Positions 51,649-60,611 are shown, counted from the stretch's first letter. The stretch: DNA of 64,000 bases from Sulfurimonas sp. HSL3-7 (GCF_039645985.1 NZ_CP147919.1:310001-374000), one strand, 5' to 3'. Notes: generated from the sequence alone by a model not told the origin. Translations and numbers: made by a program.

Positions 51649-53064
51649 ATGAAAGCAAAGATATTTTTCGGTTCCAGTGAGGCAGAGACAACACGGTTCA
51701 GCGAACGGCTGAGCCCCTATGACAACAAAGTGGTCTCTACCGCACCGGTCTGCGGTGTCGAAGAGACAAAAAAAGCGCTCGAGATCGCTAAAAATGCAAC
51801 GGTCTCGGCAAAAGCGTCGACACTGGCACAGCGCTGTGCATGGCTGCTTGATGTTGCCGATAAACTGCGTGCGAACAGGGAAGATCTGGCGCGGACCATT
51901 ACCGATGAAGTGGGCAAACCGATTGCCTTCGCACGGGTCGAAGTCGACCGCTGTATCGAGACGGTCACGCTTTCGGCCGAGACGATGCGGACGATGCATG
52001 GTGAGACCATCAACACCGATGCGATGCCGAGCGGGAAGAAGACGATGGCCTTTTTCAGACGTGAACCGGTCGGTGTCGTCGCGGCGATCACCCCGTTCAA
52101 CTTTCCGCTCAACCTGGTTGCCCATAAACTTGCACCGGCGCTGGTCGCCGGTAATGCCGTGGTGTTGAAGCCGACGCCGGAAGCGCCGCTCACTGCCTAT
52201 AAATTTGCCAAGATGTTCATTGAGAGCGAGTATGCGGTCAAAGATGCGCTGAGCGTGGTCTACGGCGATGCCGAAGTGGGTTCGACGCTGGTCGGCTCCG
52301 ATATCCCCCGCGTGATCAGTTTTACCGGTTCGGTGCCGGTCGGCAACATCATCACCAAATCGGCCGGCATCAAAAAAGTGAGCCTGGAGCTCGGCGGCAA
52401 TGCAGCGACCTATATCGACAAGAGCGCCGACCTTGATCTTGCGGCGAACCGCTGCGCCCTGGGTGCCTTTGTCAACTCCGGACAGGTCTGCATCTCCCTG
52501 CAGCGTATCTATGTCGATGCGGTAGTCTATGATGAATTTGCGCAAAAGATGGCGGATGAGACAAAAAAACTGGTTGTCGGATCGCCGTATGACGACGATA
52601 CTTTCATGGGGCCGCTCATCAATGAGGAGTCGGCAGAGAGAGCCCTCTCCTGGGTGCAGTCCGCTATTGATGAGGGGGCACGTCCGGTGACAGAGGTCAA
52701 GTGTGAAGGGACGATGTTCTACCCGACCGTGATGGCCGACGTGACGGACGATATGGCGATCGTCTGCGAGGAGGTCTTCGCACCGATTGTCTCTCTTGTC
52801 AAAGTGGACGGTTTTGACGATGCCGCGCCGAGAATGAACAACTCGCCGTACGGCCTGCAGTTCTCGGTCTTTACCAACGACCTTGCATTGACGCAGCGCG
52901 CTGTCGATGAGCTGGACGCGGGCGGCATCATCATCAACGACATGCCGACCCTGCGTTTCGACATCCAGCCCTACGGCGGTGTGAAACTCAGCGGCGTCGG
53001 ACGCGAAGGACCGCATTTCGCGATCGAAGAGATGACCGAGATCAAGTCGGTCGTTATCTGCTGA
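51649..53064 (+). CDS. NAD(P)-dependent aldehyde dehydrogenase
   Basis: 471 residues, ALDH superfamily. Catalytic residues are visible: Asn151 (TPFNFPLNL), Glu247 in LELGGNAA, and Cys281 in SGQVCISLQRI. The nucleotide-binding FTGSVPVG (about residues 225-232) is present. The CISLQR form around Cys and the loss of an N-terminal extension resemble lactaldehyde or succinate-semialdehyde-type members; the substrate is not certain. The stop codon overlaps the ATG of the first DUF523 start copy. Confidence 0.9.
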   Translation: MKAKIFFGSSEAETTRFSERLSPYDNKVVSTAPVCGVEETKKALEIAKNATVSAKASTLAQRCAWLLDVADKLRANREDLARTITDEVGKPIAFARVEVDRCIETVTLSAETMRTMHGETINTDAMPSGKKTMAFFRREPVGVVAAITPFNFPLNLVAHKLAPALVAGNAVVLKPTPEAPLTAYKFAKMFIESEYAVKDALSVVYGDAEVGSTLVGSDIPRVISFTGSVPVGNIITKSAGIKKVSLELGGNAATYIDKSADLDLAANRCALGAFVNSGQVCISLQRIYVDAVVYDEFAQKMADETKKLVVGSPYDDDTFMGPLINEESAERALSWVQSAIDEGARPVTEVKCEGTMFYPTVMADVTDDMAIVCEEVFAPIVSLVKVDGFDDAAPRMNNSPYGLQFSVFTNDLALTQRAVDELDAGGIIINDMPTLRFDIQPYGGVKLSGVGREGPHFAIEEMTEIKSVVIC

Positions 53065-53180
53065 TGGCAAAAAAGAAAGCGATCGTCTCGGCATGTCTGT
53101 TGGGCGAGGCAGTGCGTTATGATGATATGCCGAATGAGAAATGTGCTGAATGCACATTTTCATCGGATAAAGTAAGATAG
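53064..53180 (+). CDS. Short ORF 1 of the DUF523 array
   Basis: 38 codons and TAG. The first 20 residues equal the DUF523 start (MAKKKAIVSACLLGEAVRYD); the rest is the element-encoded tail with EKCAECTFSSDKVR, in the same reading frame as the tail at yraN. Its ATG overlaps the aldehyde dehydrogenase stop. Confidence 0.35.
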   Translation: MAKKKAIVSACLLGEAVRYDDMPNEKCAECTFSSDKVR

Positions 53181-53192
53181 ATAGGATTGTCT

Positions 53193-53309
53193 TTGCGAAA
53201 GAAGAAAGCGATCGTCTCGGCATGTCTGTTGGGCGAGACAGTGCGTTATGATGATATGCCGAATGAGAAATGTGCTGAATGCACATTTTCATCGGATAAA
53301 GTAAGATAG
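53193..53309 (+). CDS. Short ORF 2 of the DUF523 array
   Basis: 38 codons and TAG from TTG, preceded by AGGATTGTCT from the element. Same tail as ORF 1. It stops 12 bases before the start of the intact gene. Confidence 0.35.
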   Translation: MRKKKAIVSACLLGETVRYDDMPNEKCAECTFSSDKVR

Positions 53310-53321
53310 ATAGGATTGTCT

Positions 53322-53774
53322 TTGCGAAAGAAGAAAGCGATCGTCTCGGCATGTCTGTTGGGCGAGACAGTGCGTTATGATGGAACCACCAAAAAAGACA
53401 ACAACGTGATCGAAGCACTCAAAGCGTACGAGATCATCCCGTTCTGCCCGGAAGATCCGGTAATGGGGACACCCCGCGAACGTATCTCGGTCATTAATGT
53501 CAACGGCGAATATAGGGTGATCACTGATAACAGCCGTATCGAAGTGACCACCGCCTTGAAGCTTCAGACAGAGAAGATGATAGAAGCCCATCCCGATGCC
53601 GATATCATCGTGCTCAAATCCAAGTCGCCCAGTTGCGGCTTGGGCACGACGCCGATCCTGAACACGAACAGAGAAGAGGTGAAACTGGGCAACGGGGTGG
53701 CCGCCGATCTTTTCAGCAACAGGTTCCCCGGCAGGGTCTTCGACGAATATTCGATCCTGACGCATCTTGCCTAA
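53322..53774 (+). CDS. DUF523 family protein
   Basis: 150 residues. The family pattern is complete: KAIVSACLLGETVRYDG at the N terminus, FCPEDPVMGTPRERI (about residues 43-57) and LKSKSPSCGLG (about residues 104-114), with conserved Cys residues at 11, 44 and about 111 that could hold a metal or Fe-S site. Biochemical role unknown. Start is taken as TTG at 53322, because AGGA lies six bases before it; the upstream in-frame TTG at 53316 is too close to that site. Two partial copies of its 5' end precede it. Confidence 0.82.
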   Translation: MRKKKAIVSACLLGETVRYDGTTKKDNNVIEALKAYEIIPFCPEDPVMGTPRERISVINVNGEYRVITDNSRIEVTTALKLQTEKMIEAHPDADIIVLKSKSPSCGLGTTPILNTNREEVKLGNGVAADLFSNRFPGRVFDEYSILTHLA

Positions 53775-53850
53775 GCATTGAAACATCATAAGCACCTTGC
53801 TATAATGCGGGAAATCTATGGCTTATAACGACATAAACAAAGGAGAAACA

Positions 53851-54360
53851 ATGTTGGAAACTGGAACCAAAGCACCGGAATTCTGTCTGCCGAACCAGGA
53901 TGAGGTGGAGATCTGCCTGCGCGATCTCAAAGGCAAGTGGATCGTTCTTTACTTTTACCCGAAAGACAATACCCCGGGCTGTACGACCGAAGCGTGCGAC
54001 TTTACGGCACAGATGCCGGATTTTGACGGCTTGAATGCCATTATCCTGGGTGTCAGCGCCGACTCGCCGAAGAAGCACCAGAACTTCATCGCCAAGCAGA
54101 ACCTCGGCCTCACGCTGCTGAGTGACGAAGCGACGACAATGATGCAGGATTACGGTGTCTGGCAGCTGAAAAAGAACTACGGCAAAGAGTATATGGGGAT
54201 CGTCCGTACGACCTATATCATCAACCCGAAAGGGGAGATCGCAGCCGGCTGGGAAAATGTCAAAGTCCGCCAGAAACGTAAAAAAGAGGGCGTGGCTTAC
54301 GAGATCGTCCATGTCGAAGAGGTCAAAAAAGAGCTGCAAGAACTTCAGGCCTCTCTCTAG
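53851..54360 (+). CDS. bcp: Peroxiredoxin, BCP/PrxQ type
   Basis: 169 residues; thiol peroxidase that removes hydrogen peroxide and organic peroxides, with electrons from thioredoxin. The peroxidatic Cys44 and resolving Cys49 lie in TPGCTTEAC, the intrahelical arrangement of the PrxQ group. FYPKDNTPG and the later GVSADSPKKH are conserved. ATG at 53851 has AAAGGAGAAA before it; the longer frame from 53818 lacks such a site. Confidence 0.95.
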   Translation: MLETGTKAPEFCLPNQDEVEICLRDLKGKWIVLYFYPKDNTPGCTTEACDFTAQMPDFDGLNAIILGVSADSPKKHQNFIAKQNLGLTLLSDEATTMMQDYGVWQLKKNYGKEYMGIVRTTYIINPKGEIAAGWENVKVRQKRKKEGVAYEIVHVEEVKKELQELQASL

Positions 54361-54367
54361 CACTTTG

Positions 54368-55153
54368 ATGAAGACGGAAAAACGCACCTCCTTCAGCATC
54401 TTCGCCTCGGTCATCCGGGCACTCTTTCTGAGGGAGATCCAGACACGGTTCGGAACAAAGAAATTCGGCTACATCTGGGCGCTGGTCGATGCTCTGAGCC
54501 AGATCATCGTGTTTTCCGTCATCAAGACACTGATTTCCGACAGTGCGATGCCGCAGATCGATTTTCCGGTCTTCCTGGCGACGAGTTTTCTCGCCTACAA
54601 CTTCTTCAGAGATATCGTGAAAAAGTCGATGGACGCCTTCGATGCCAACAGCGCGCTCTTCGTCTACAAGCAGGTCAAACCCATCGACACGGTTATCGCA
54701 AGGGTGCTGGTGGAGCTGGTGGTGCTCGTGGCGGCGACGGCAGTGCTGGTCGGTCTCGGCGCCTATCTCGGTTTTGACATGGCGGTGGAGAACATCAACA
54801 TGGTGCTTTTCGCCTTTGCCTGGATCGGACTTTTCGGCCTCTCGCTGGGGCTGTTTTTTGCCGTGGTCATCGTCTACTTCCCCAACTTCGGCCGCGTTGT
54901 CAACCTCCTTTTTACGCCGCTCTTCTTTCTTTCGGCGCTCTTCTACACGATGGCGAGCCTGCCGCCGGTCGCCCGGGAGGTGCTCTTCTACAACCCGGTG
55001 GTCCATTTCATCGAGATGATACACGGCTTCTATTTTTCGACGCTCAACACCGATTTCGTCGACTACTCTTATATGACCGCCTGGACGCTGCTGCCGCTCT
55101 TCCTCGGCCTCTGGCTCTACAGGCACTCGGAGAAAAGGATCATCGCCTCATGA
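54368..55153 (+). CDS. kpsM: Capsule polysaccharide ABC transporter permease
   Basis: 261 residues, ABC-2 type. The N-terminal RALFLREIQTRFGTKKFGYIWALVDALSQI motif is typical for KpsM/Wzm-like proteins, followed by about six transmembrane segments. With KpsT it moves capsular polysaccharide across the inner membrane. Starts seven bases after bcp (TTG at 54365 is an alternative) and overlaps kpsT by four bases. The gene begins a very GC-rich block. Confidence 0.9.
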   Translation: MKTEKRTSFSIFASVIRALFLREIQTRFGTKKFGYIWALVDALSQIIVFSVIKTLISDSAMPQIDFPVFLATSFLAYNFFRDIVKKSMDAFDANSALFVYKQVKPIDTVIARVLVELVVLVAATAVLVGLGAYLGFDMAVENINMVLFAFAWIGLFGLSLGLFFAVVIVYFPNFGRVVNLLFTPLFFLSALFYTMASLPPVAREVLFYNPVVHFIEMIHGFYFSTLNTDFVDYSYMTAWTLLPLFLGLWLYRHSEKRIIAS

Positions 55154-55830
55154 TCAGACTCTACCATGTCAGCAAGTACTACAAGACGGAGCAGGGCAAA
55201 AAGTACATCCTCAACGACGTGACGATGACGATCCCCTCGGGCGTGAACATCGGCATACTGGGGCGAAACGGTGCCGGCAAATCGACCCTGCTGCGGATGC
55301 TCGGCGGCATCGACTTCCCCAACGAAGGGGTGATCACCTCGGAGCAGAGCTTCTCCTGGCCGATGGGGCTCGGCGGCGGCTTCCAGGGGAGCATGACGGG
55401 GCGCCAAAACATCAAGTTCGTCTGCCGCATCTACGGCAAAAGCGAGGCGCAGATAAAGCAGATCATGGAGGAGGTGGCGGCGTTCAGCGAACTCGGCGAC
55501 TATTTCGACATGCCGATCAAGACCTACTCGAGCGGCATGAAGTCGAGGCTCAGCTTCGGTCTGAGCCTCGCTTTTGATTTCGACTACCTGATCATCGACG
55601 AGACCCTCTCTGTCGGCGACAAAAACTTCCAGGCCAAATCCAAGGCGGCGCTGCGGGCGAAGATAGAGAACTGCCATATTTTGCTGGTCAGCCACGCTAT
55701 GCCGACACTCCGGGAGCTCTGCGACGTCGGCATCGTCGTCGACAACGGCACGATTCGCTATTTTGACAAGATCGATGACGCGATTAACCTCTATGAATCA
55801 CTAAATTTGGTAGAATCACACCATGATTAA
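55150..55830 (+). CDS. kpsT: Capsule polysaccharide ABC transporter ATP-binding protein
   Basis: 226 residues. Walker A GRNGAGKST (residues 38-46), signature YSSGMKSRLSFG (about residues 136-147) and Walker B FDYLIIDETLSVGD are intact. The signature SSGM replaces the usual SGGQ, as in the KpsT/Wzt family. Energises export of the capsule chain by KpsM. Overlaps both neighbours (ATGA with kpsM, eight bases with kpsE). Confidence 0.93.
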   Translation: MIRLYHVSKYYKTEQGKKYILNDVTMTIPSGVNIGILGRNGAGKSTLLRMLGGIDFPNEGVITSEQSFSWPMGLGGGFQGSMTGRQNIKFVCRIYGKSEAQIKQIMEEVAAFSELGDYFDMPIKTYSSGMKSRLSFGLSLAFDFDYLIIDETLSVGDKNFQAKSKAALRAKIENCHILLVSHAMPTLRELCDVGIVVDNGTIRYFDKIDDAINLYESLNLVESHHD

Positions 55831-57088
55831 ACAACTCTACATTCTTTCAAGAGCGGACGGGCCGCTGGGCAACGAGAAGTTCCGCACCGTCAAGAAGTCC
55901 TACGCCCGTTTCAGACGTTTCGGCTACAGGGGCATGCGCGAGCGCCTCGAGAAGGAGATCCGCGTCCTGAAAGAGGAGAACTACCTGCTCTACTACCGCC
56001 TCAGCGGCAGCTACGGCGCTGCGCTGCTTCGGCTTCTCTTCGTTTTTGCCTTTGTTGCATCGATGGTCTATATTCTTTTCATCAAGAGCGAGCTCTATCT
56101 CTCGAATGCCAGTGTGATCGTCAAGGACATCAACAAGAATCCCCAGGAGTCGATGGGGCTGAGCCTGCTGGGGGTCGGCACCTCGACGCAAATGCAGGAC
56201 GCCTTCGTCCTCGAGCAGTATCTCGGCTCCTATGACGTGCTCGATGTGCTGGACAGGGCGTTCAGCCTCAGCGAACACTACCACTCCGAGGCGCTCGACC
56301 CCTTCGAGCGCCTCTACACCTCGTCGCGCCGGGAGGACCTTCTGGAGCTTTACAACAAGCGGCTGCAGATAAACTACGACGAGATCTCGGGCATTCTGAC
56401 CATCGGCTTTCTGCACACATCGGCCGAAAAGGCGCAGAAGATCGTTGCCTTCCTGGTCGCCAGGGCGGAAACGCAGCTCAACCACTACAACCAGCTGCGT
56501 GCGCAGAAGCAGCTGACCTTCATCGAGGGGGAGCTTGAGAAGAGCAGGGAGAAGCTGGAGGCCTCCATCCGCGAGCTGGAGCTGTTCCAGAACGAGAACC
56601 GGCTGCTTGACCCTGCAGTCGAGGCGCAGAGCACCAACGCCATCATCGCCAACCTTGAAGCGAGCCTGGTCGAGAAAAAGGCCCGCTACAACCAGCTGCT
56701 GAGCTATATGAACAGGGAGAACATCGAGGTCGTACAGCTTGACGCAGAGATACGCGAGATCAAAAAAGCGCTCAGGCAGCTCAGAAGCTCTCTCTCTGGC
56801 AAGGGGGAGGGGAAGCTCAACGCCACGATGGTCGCGTATGAGAAGCTGATCCGCCAGGTCGATTTCGACACGGAGGTCTACAAGCAGAACCTGGCGCAGT
56901 ACGAGGTTGCCAAAGTCGAGACGGTCAAGGAGGCGAAGACCCTGACCGTGCTGACGCAGCCCAACCTGCCCGACGACTACGCCAGGCCGGAAAAACTGCG
57001 CGAGAGCATCACGCTGTTTCTGGTGCTGCTGCTTGGGTACGGCATCGTCTCGCTCGTGTTGACCATCGTCCGTGACCATAAAGATTGA
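55823..57088 (+). CDS. kpsE: Capsule polysaccharide export inner-membrane protein
   Basis: 421 residues, polysaccharide co-polymerase type. Two transmembrane segments, about 68-87 and 395-413, bracket a long periplasmic region with coiled coil (about residues 205-310, many Glu, Leu, Lys, Gln). This is the layout of KpsE, which links the ABC transporter to the outer-membrane exporter. N terminus is unusually basic. The terminal stop overlaps the upstream region of kpsD. Confidence 0.88.
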   Translation: MIKQLYILSRADGPLGNEKFRTVKKSYARFRRFGYRGMRERLEKEIRVLKEENYLLYYRLSGSYGAALLRLLFVFAFVASMVYILFIKSELYLSNASVIVKDINKNPQESMGLSLLGVGTSTQMQDAFVLEQYLGSYDVLDVLDRAFSLSEHYHSEALDPFERLYTSSRREDLLELYNKRLQINYDEISGILTIGFLHTSAEKAQKIVAFLVARAETQLNHYNQLRAQKQLTFIEGELEKSREKLEASIRELELFQNENRLLDPAVEAQSTNAIIANLEASLVEKKARYNQLLSYMNRENIEVVQLDAEIREIKKALRQLRSSLSGKGEGKLNATMVAYEKLIRQVDFDTEVYKQNLAQYEVAKVETVKEAKTLTVLTQPNLPDDYARPEKLRESITLFLVLLLGYGIVSLVLTIVRDHKD

Positions 57089-57102
57089 AAAAAGGTAGTC
57101 AA

Positions 57103-58722
57103 ATGTTTTTACGCGTTGTTTCACTGTTTCTTCTCCATGTCTGCGCTCTGGCAGCGATAGAGCTCTCAAGCGCCACTGCAGTCTCCGAAGAGGTGGATGC
57201 ATCCAGGATCGAGACCTCCGCAAAGGTCTTCGGTCACAACCTCTTCAACGGCAGTTTCGCCTCGAACACGCAGTTTCGTTACAACCCCAACTACCGCATC
57301 AACATCGGCGATACGATCAATGTCAAGATCTGGGGTGCCATCGAGATCGAGGCTGCCCTCACCGTCGATTCGCAGGGTAACATCTTCATCCCCAAGGTCG
57401 GGACGCTGCGGGTGATGGGCACGCGCAACGACGAGCTCAGCCGGAAGCTGCAGAATGCGATAAAAAAGGAGTTCCGCAGCAATGTCTATGTCTATGCCGA
57501 CCTTGTCTCCTACCAGGCGGTCAGCGTCTTCGTGACGGGGGCCGTCAACAAGCCCGGGCTCTACGAGGGGCTTTCATCGGACTCGGTCCTGCAGTTCATC
57601 GACAAGGCGAAAGGGATCAACGCCGAGACCGGAAGTTACCGCAACATCCTGATATTGCGCGAAAACAGGGAGGTCAAAGCGCTTGACCTCTACAAGTTCA
57701 TGCTCAGCGGCGACCTCGAGCTCTTCCAGTTCCAGATGGGCGACGTCATCGTCGTCGACAGTGTCCGCAACTACCTCGAGATCACGGGCGATGTCAAGCG
57801 CCCCTACCGCTACGAACTGAAGTCGCCCTACACGACCCTCGGCATGGTCAAGAAGGTGGTGCTGCCGAACCCGACATCGACCAATGTCATCGTCACCCGC
57901 TGGAACCAGGACAACGAGCAGAGCGCGCAGATCTACAAGATATCGGAGAACGAGGAGCTCAAGCTCTATGCCGGCGAGAGCGTCGAGTTCATCCCCGACC
58001 ACCAGGCGCAGAGCCTTACGATCAACATCGAGGGGGAACATGCCGACACCCACCGTCTGGTGGTGCCGAAAGGGACGACGCTCAAAGAGCTCTACAGCCG
58101 CATCCGCATGTCGCCGCTCTCCGACAGCAGCTCCTTTCAGCTCTTCAGGAAAAGTGTCGCCACGCAGCAGAAGGAGCTGATCAGCGCCTCTCTGGACGAC
58201 CTGGAGGCAAAGACCCTTACAACGGGTTCCATGACGGGCGAAGAGGCCGTCATTAGAAAACAGGAGGCCGCGCTGGTGCTGAACTTCATCGAGCGGGCCA
58301 GGAAGGTGGAGCCCAAAGGGCAGGTGGTCATTAACAGGGACACGAACCTCTCCCGGGTCGTTCTGGAAAACGAGGACACCATCTTCATACCGAAGAAGAG
58401 CCATATGGTCCTTGTGCAGGGTGAGGTGCAGCTGCCCGGTGCACAGACCTTTGTCGAATCGCTGCACTTCAAGGACTACATCGACGCCTGCGGCGGCTAC
58501 AGTTTCAGAGCCGACAGAAGGCAGGTCCTGATCATCCACAAGAACGGTTCGGTGACCCCCTACGATGCGGGCGCCTGGTTTGCCGGCGACGCTTCGGTCG
58601 AACCCGGCGACTCCATCCTGGTGCTGGGCAAGGTCGACACGAAGTACCTCCAGGCCATTAAAGACATCACACAGATCATCTACCAGATCGCCGTCGGCGC
58701 GGCGGTCGTCATAAGGTATTAA
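57103..58722 (+). CDS. kpsD: Polysaccharide export outer-membrane protein (Wza/KpsD type)
   Basis: 539 residues from ATG 57103 (AAGGT upstream; TTG at 57085 is a longer option). A Sec signal peptide (cleavage near CALA) is followed by the Poly_export domain, YRINIGDTINVKIWGAIEIEAALTVDSQGNIFIPKVGTL (about residues 63-101). Several SLBB domains come next: VFVTGAVNKPGLYEG, LEITGDVKRPYRYEL and VLVQGEVQLPGAQTF. It forms the periplasmic and outer-membrane conduit for capsule export. Size fits KpsD rather than shorter Wza. Last gene of the GC-rich export block. Confidence 0.9.
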   Translation: MFLRVVSLFLLHVCALAAIELSSATAVSEEVDASRIETSAKVFGHNLFNGSFASNTQFRYNPNYRINIGDTINVKIWGAIEIEAALTVDSQGNIFIPKVGTLRVMGTRNDELSRKLQNAIKKEFRSNVYVYADLVSYQAVSVFVTGAVNKPGLYEGLSSDSVLQFIDKAKGINAETGSYRNILILRENREVKALDLYKFMLSGDLELFQFQMGDVIVVDSVRNYLEITGDVKRPYRYELKSPYTTLGMVKKVVLPNPTSTNVIVTRWNQDNEQSAQIYKISENEELKLYAGESVEFIPDHQAQSLTINIEGEHADTHRLVVPKGTTLKELYSRIRMSPLSDSSSFQLFRKSVATQQKELISASLDDLEAKTLTTGSMTGEEAVIRKQEAALVLNFIERARKVEPKGQVVINRDTNLSRVVLENEDTIFIPKKSHMVLVQGEVQLPGAQTFVESLHFKDYIDACGGYSFRADRRQVLIIHKNGSVTPYDAGAWFAGDASVEPGDSILVLGKVDTKYLQAIKDITQIIYQIAVGAAVVIRY

Positions 58723-59196
58723 ACTTAATTCGGTCCCCGGAGGTATTGGAGACGGCTTAGCGCCGTCACACCAAATTTCTGTACCCGGGCTGCGACCGTT
58801 TCTTCCCATTTGCTTTACGATTTGCAATTACCTCTTCCTGTTGTCACACACTCACAGCAGATTTTAAAAACATCCTCCTGATTTTTGAAGCTTTTCATGC
58901 CGTTGCAAGCAAAAAAAGTGTACAATGGCGACTCTTAATTTTTATTGTTTTTCGTTAAACAGTCATTGTCCTGCAGGCCGAAGAAGACACTTCATGGATC
59001 TTTACAGAGATCAAAACAGCGTCTTTCATTAAGAAAAGACGATACCGATCTGCTATTCGTGCCTCTCTTAAAGACCTGAAAATATAAAATAACTAAAAAT
59101 ATTTAAATTTGATTTTTTATGTAATATAAATGTTATATGATCCTGACTCAATTTACGGATTAAAACAGATGAGTTTCAAGAGAGAGTGAGTTATTT
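58723..59196. other. Interval between kpsD and the glmS remnant
   Basis: About 470 bases. A GACGGC/GCCGTC hairpin (58751-58767, loop TTAGC) probably marks the end of the kps transcript. From about 59080 the sequence becomes very AT-rich (runs of A and T, ATGTAATATAAATG), which could hold promoter elements for the following genes. Nothing else recognised. Confidence 0.45.
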
Positions 59197-59446
59197 ATGT
59201 GTGTGGGATTGTCGGAAAAGCTGCTCTTCAAGGAACTGGGCACGCGATGCGACGATCTGCAGCGTTAGTTGCTACGTCTGTGACAAGGCTGATGAGCAAA
59301 TCGTCCTGCAGCCGAGAGAGCACAATATGCTGGAGTTCTATGCGATGATGGTCGTGACCCGTCTGCTGGCGCTCGAGGTCTCGGTTCGTCTGGGCAACGA
59401 TGTCGATATGCCGCGCAATCTTGCGAAAAGCGTGACGGTAGAATAA
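59197..59446 (+). pseudogene. glmS: Remnant of glmS (glucosamine-fructose-6-phosphate aminotransferase)
   Basis: The last 35 codons in frame (ending [17 protein letters not shown]) reproduce the highly conserved C terminus of GlmS, preceded by REHNMLEF and a plausible SIS-domain tail back to about 59245. At 59197, ATGTGT then GGGATTGTCGGA spells the GlmS N terminus (Met-Cys-Gly-Ile-Val-Gly) apart from two inserted bases. The N-terminal nucleophile and the C terminus are thus joined with about 550 codons missing. The remnant cannot encode an enzyme. In a capsule locus, glmS would supply UDP-GlcNAc for wecB. Confidence 0.65.
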
Positions 59447-59471
59447 AAATAAGCATAATAAAGAGGAAAAA

Positions 59472-60611
59472 TTGAAAAAAGTATTAATAGTTTTTGGAAC
59501 ACGCCCGGAAGCGATCAAGATGGCGCCGCTTGTCAAAGAGTTCGAGAAGCATGCCGATGTGTTCGACATGAGAGTGTGTGTCACTGCGCAGCACCGTGAA
59601 ATGCTCGACCAGGTGCTTGAACTCTTCGAGATCAAGCCAGATTATGACCTGAACATTATGAAAAACGGGCAGGACCTCTACGATGTGACCTCGAAGGTGC
59701 TGTTGGGAATGCGCGATGTCCTTGATACGTTCAAACCTGATGTTGTTTTAGTGCATGGTGACACAACGACAACGATCAGTACTACACTCGCGGCTTTTTA
59801 TCAAAAGATCGAAGTGGGGCATGTTGAAGCTGGCCTGAGAACAGGAAATATCTATTCACCGTGGCCGGAAGAGGCAAATAGACTTTTAACAACACAGATT
59901 ACAAAGTATCATTTCGCGCCGACATTGACAAACAAAGAAAACCTGCAAAAAGAGCATATAAGCGATAAAGATATTATCGTGACAGGTAATACTGTCATTG
60001 ACTCTCTCTTCATGGTAAGAGACAAGATCGATACAGACGAGCAGTTAAAAACAGATATCCTGACAAAGATTACAGCTCTTGGATACACACCGACTGACGA
60101 TCGAAAACTTGTTCTCGTAACGGGCCATCGCCGCGAAAACTTTGGAGATGGTTTTTTAAATATTTGTAATGGACTCAAAGAACTTGCACAAAAACACCAA
60201 GATGTTGATTTTGTCTATCCTGTCCATCTCAACCCGAATGTTCAAAAGCCTGTTAAAGAGATATTGACCGGCATAGATAATGTCTATTTGATAGAACCTT
60301 TAGACTATCTGCCGTTCGTTTATCTTTTAAACAGATGTCATATGATCTTGACAGATAGTGGCGGTGTTCAGGAAGAGGCACCTTCATTAGGCAAGCCTGT
60401 TCTGGTAATGCGAGATACTACGGAACGACCTGAAGCATTGGCTGCAGGAACGGTCATGCTGGTCGGCACAAACAAAGAGACGATCGTCAACAGTGTCTCA
60501 AGACTGTTGGAGGATGAGGTGATGTACAAAAAAATGGCGTATGCACACAACCCATACGGTGATGGGAACGCATGTCGTAAAATCGTAAATTTTTTAAAGG
60601 AAAATATATAA
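59472..60611 (+). CDS. wecB: UDP-N-acetylglucosamine 2-epimerase
   Basis: 379 residues; interconverts UDP-GlcNAc and UDP-ManNAc for the capsule. N-terminal [18 protein letters not shown], the catalytic-region HGDTTTT and [19 protein letters not shown] (about residues 114-132), GHRRENFG (about residues 213-220), and the UDP-binding [29 protein letters not shown] are all present. Start is TTG with GAGGAAAAA upstream. Base composition drops sharply towards AT after about 59,740, inside the gene. Confidence 0.95.
   Translation: MKKVLIVFGTRPEAIKMAPLVKEFEKHADVFDMRVCVTAQHREMLDQVLELFEIKPDYDLNIMKNGQDLYDVTSKVLLGMRDVLDTFKPDVVLVHGDTTTTISTTLAAFYQKIEVGHVEAGLRTGNIYSPWPEEANRLLTTQITKYHFAPTLTNKENLQKEHISDKDIIVTGNTVIDSLFMVRDKIDTDEQLKTDILTKITALGYTPTDDRKLVLVTGHRRENFGDGFLNICNGLKELAQKHQDVDFVYPVHLNPNVQKPVKEILTGIDNVYLIEPLDYLPFVYLLNRCHMILTDSGGVQEEAPSLGKPVLVMRDTTERPEALAAGTVMLVGTNKETIVNSVSRLLEDEVMYKKMAYAHNPYGDGNACRKIVNFLKENI

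Larger units (their letters stand above)
53064..53321 (+). repeat. Tandem array: two units of DUF523 start plus element A
   Basis: Two 129-base units begin at 53064 and 53193; the true gene begins at 53322. Each unit has 61 bases of the gene's 5' end and a 68-base element, the same element length as at yraN. The elements in the two units are identical. Unit 1 starts ATGGCAAAAAAG, unit 2 and the real gene start TTGCGAAAGAAG. The element has the hairpin (ATGTGC with GCACAT, CCGA-TGA with TCATCGG), GGATAAAGTAAGATA and an AGGA ribosome-binding site six bases before the TTG. Confidence 0.9.

Noticed and set aside
40660-53321. Pure assembly artefact as explanation of the tandem arrays
   Set aside because: Copy number could be affected, but the element itself, its stem-compensating differences between loci and the diverged first units cannot arise from misassembly. 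Kept as a caution, not as the main explanation.
51643-53418. 591-residue open frame on the minus strand with internal repeated segments
   Set aside because: It is the reverse of the aldehyde dehydrogenase gene and of the tandem DUF523 array; the apparent protein repeats come from the 129-base units. The plus-strand gene has all catalytic motifs.
55847-57223. Long minus-strand open frame opposite kpsE
   Set aside because: A by-product of high G+C in kpsE; low-complexity composition rich in Arg, Leu and Gln, no start signal and no family motif.
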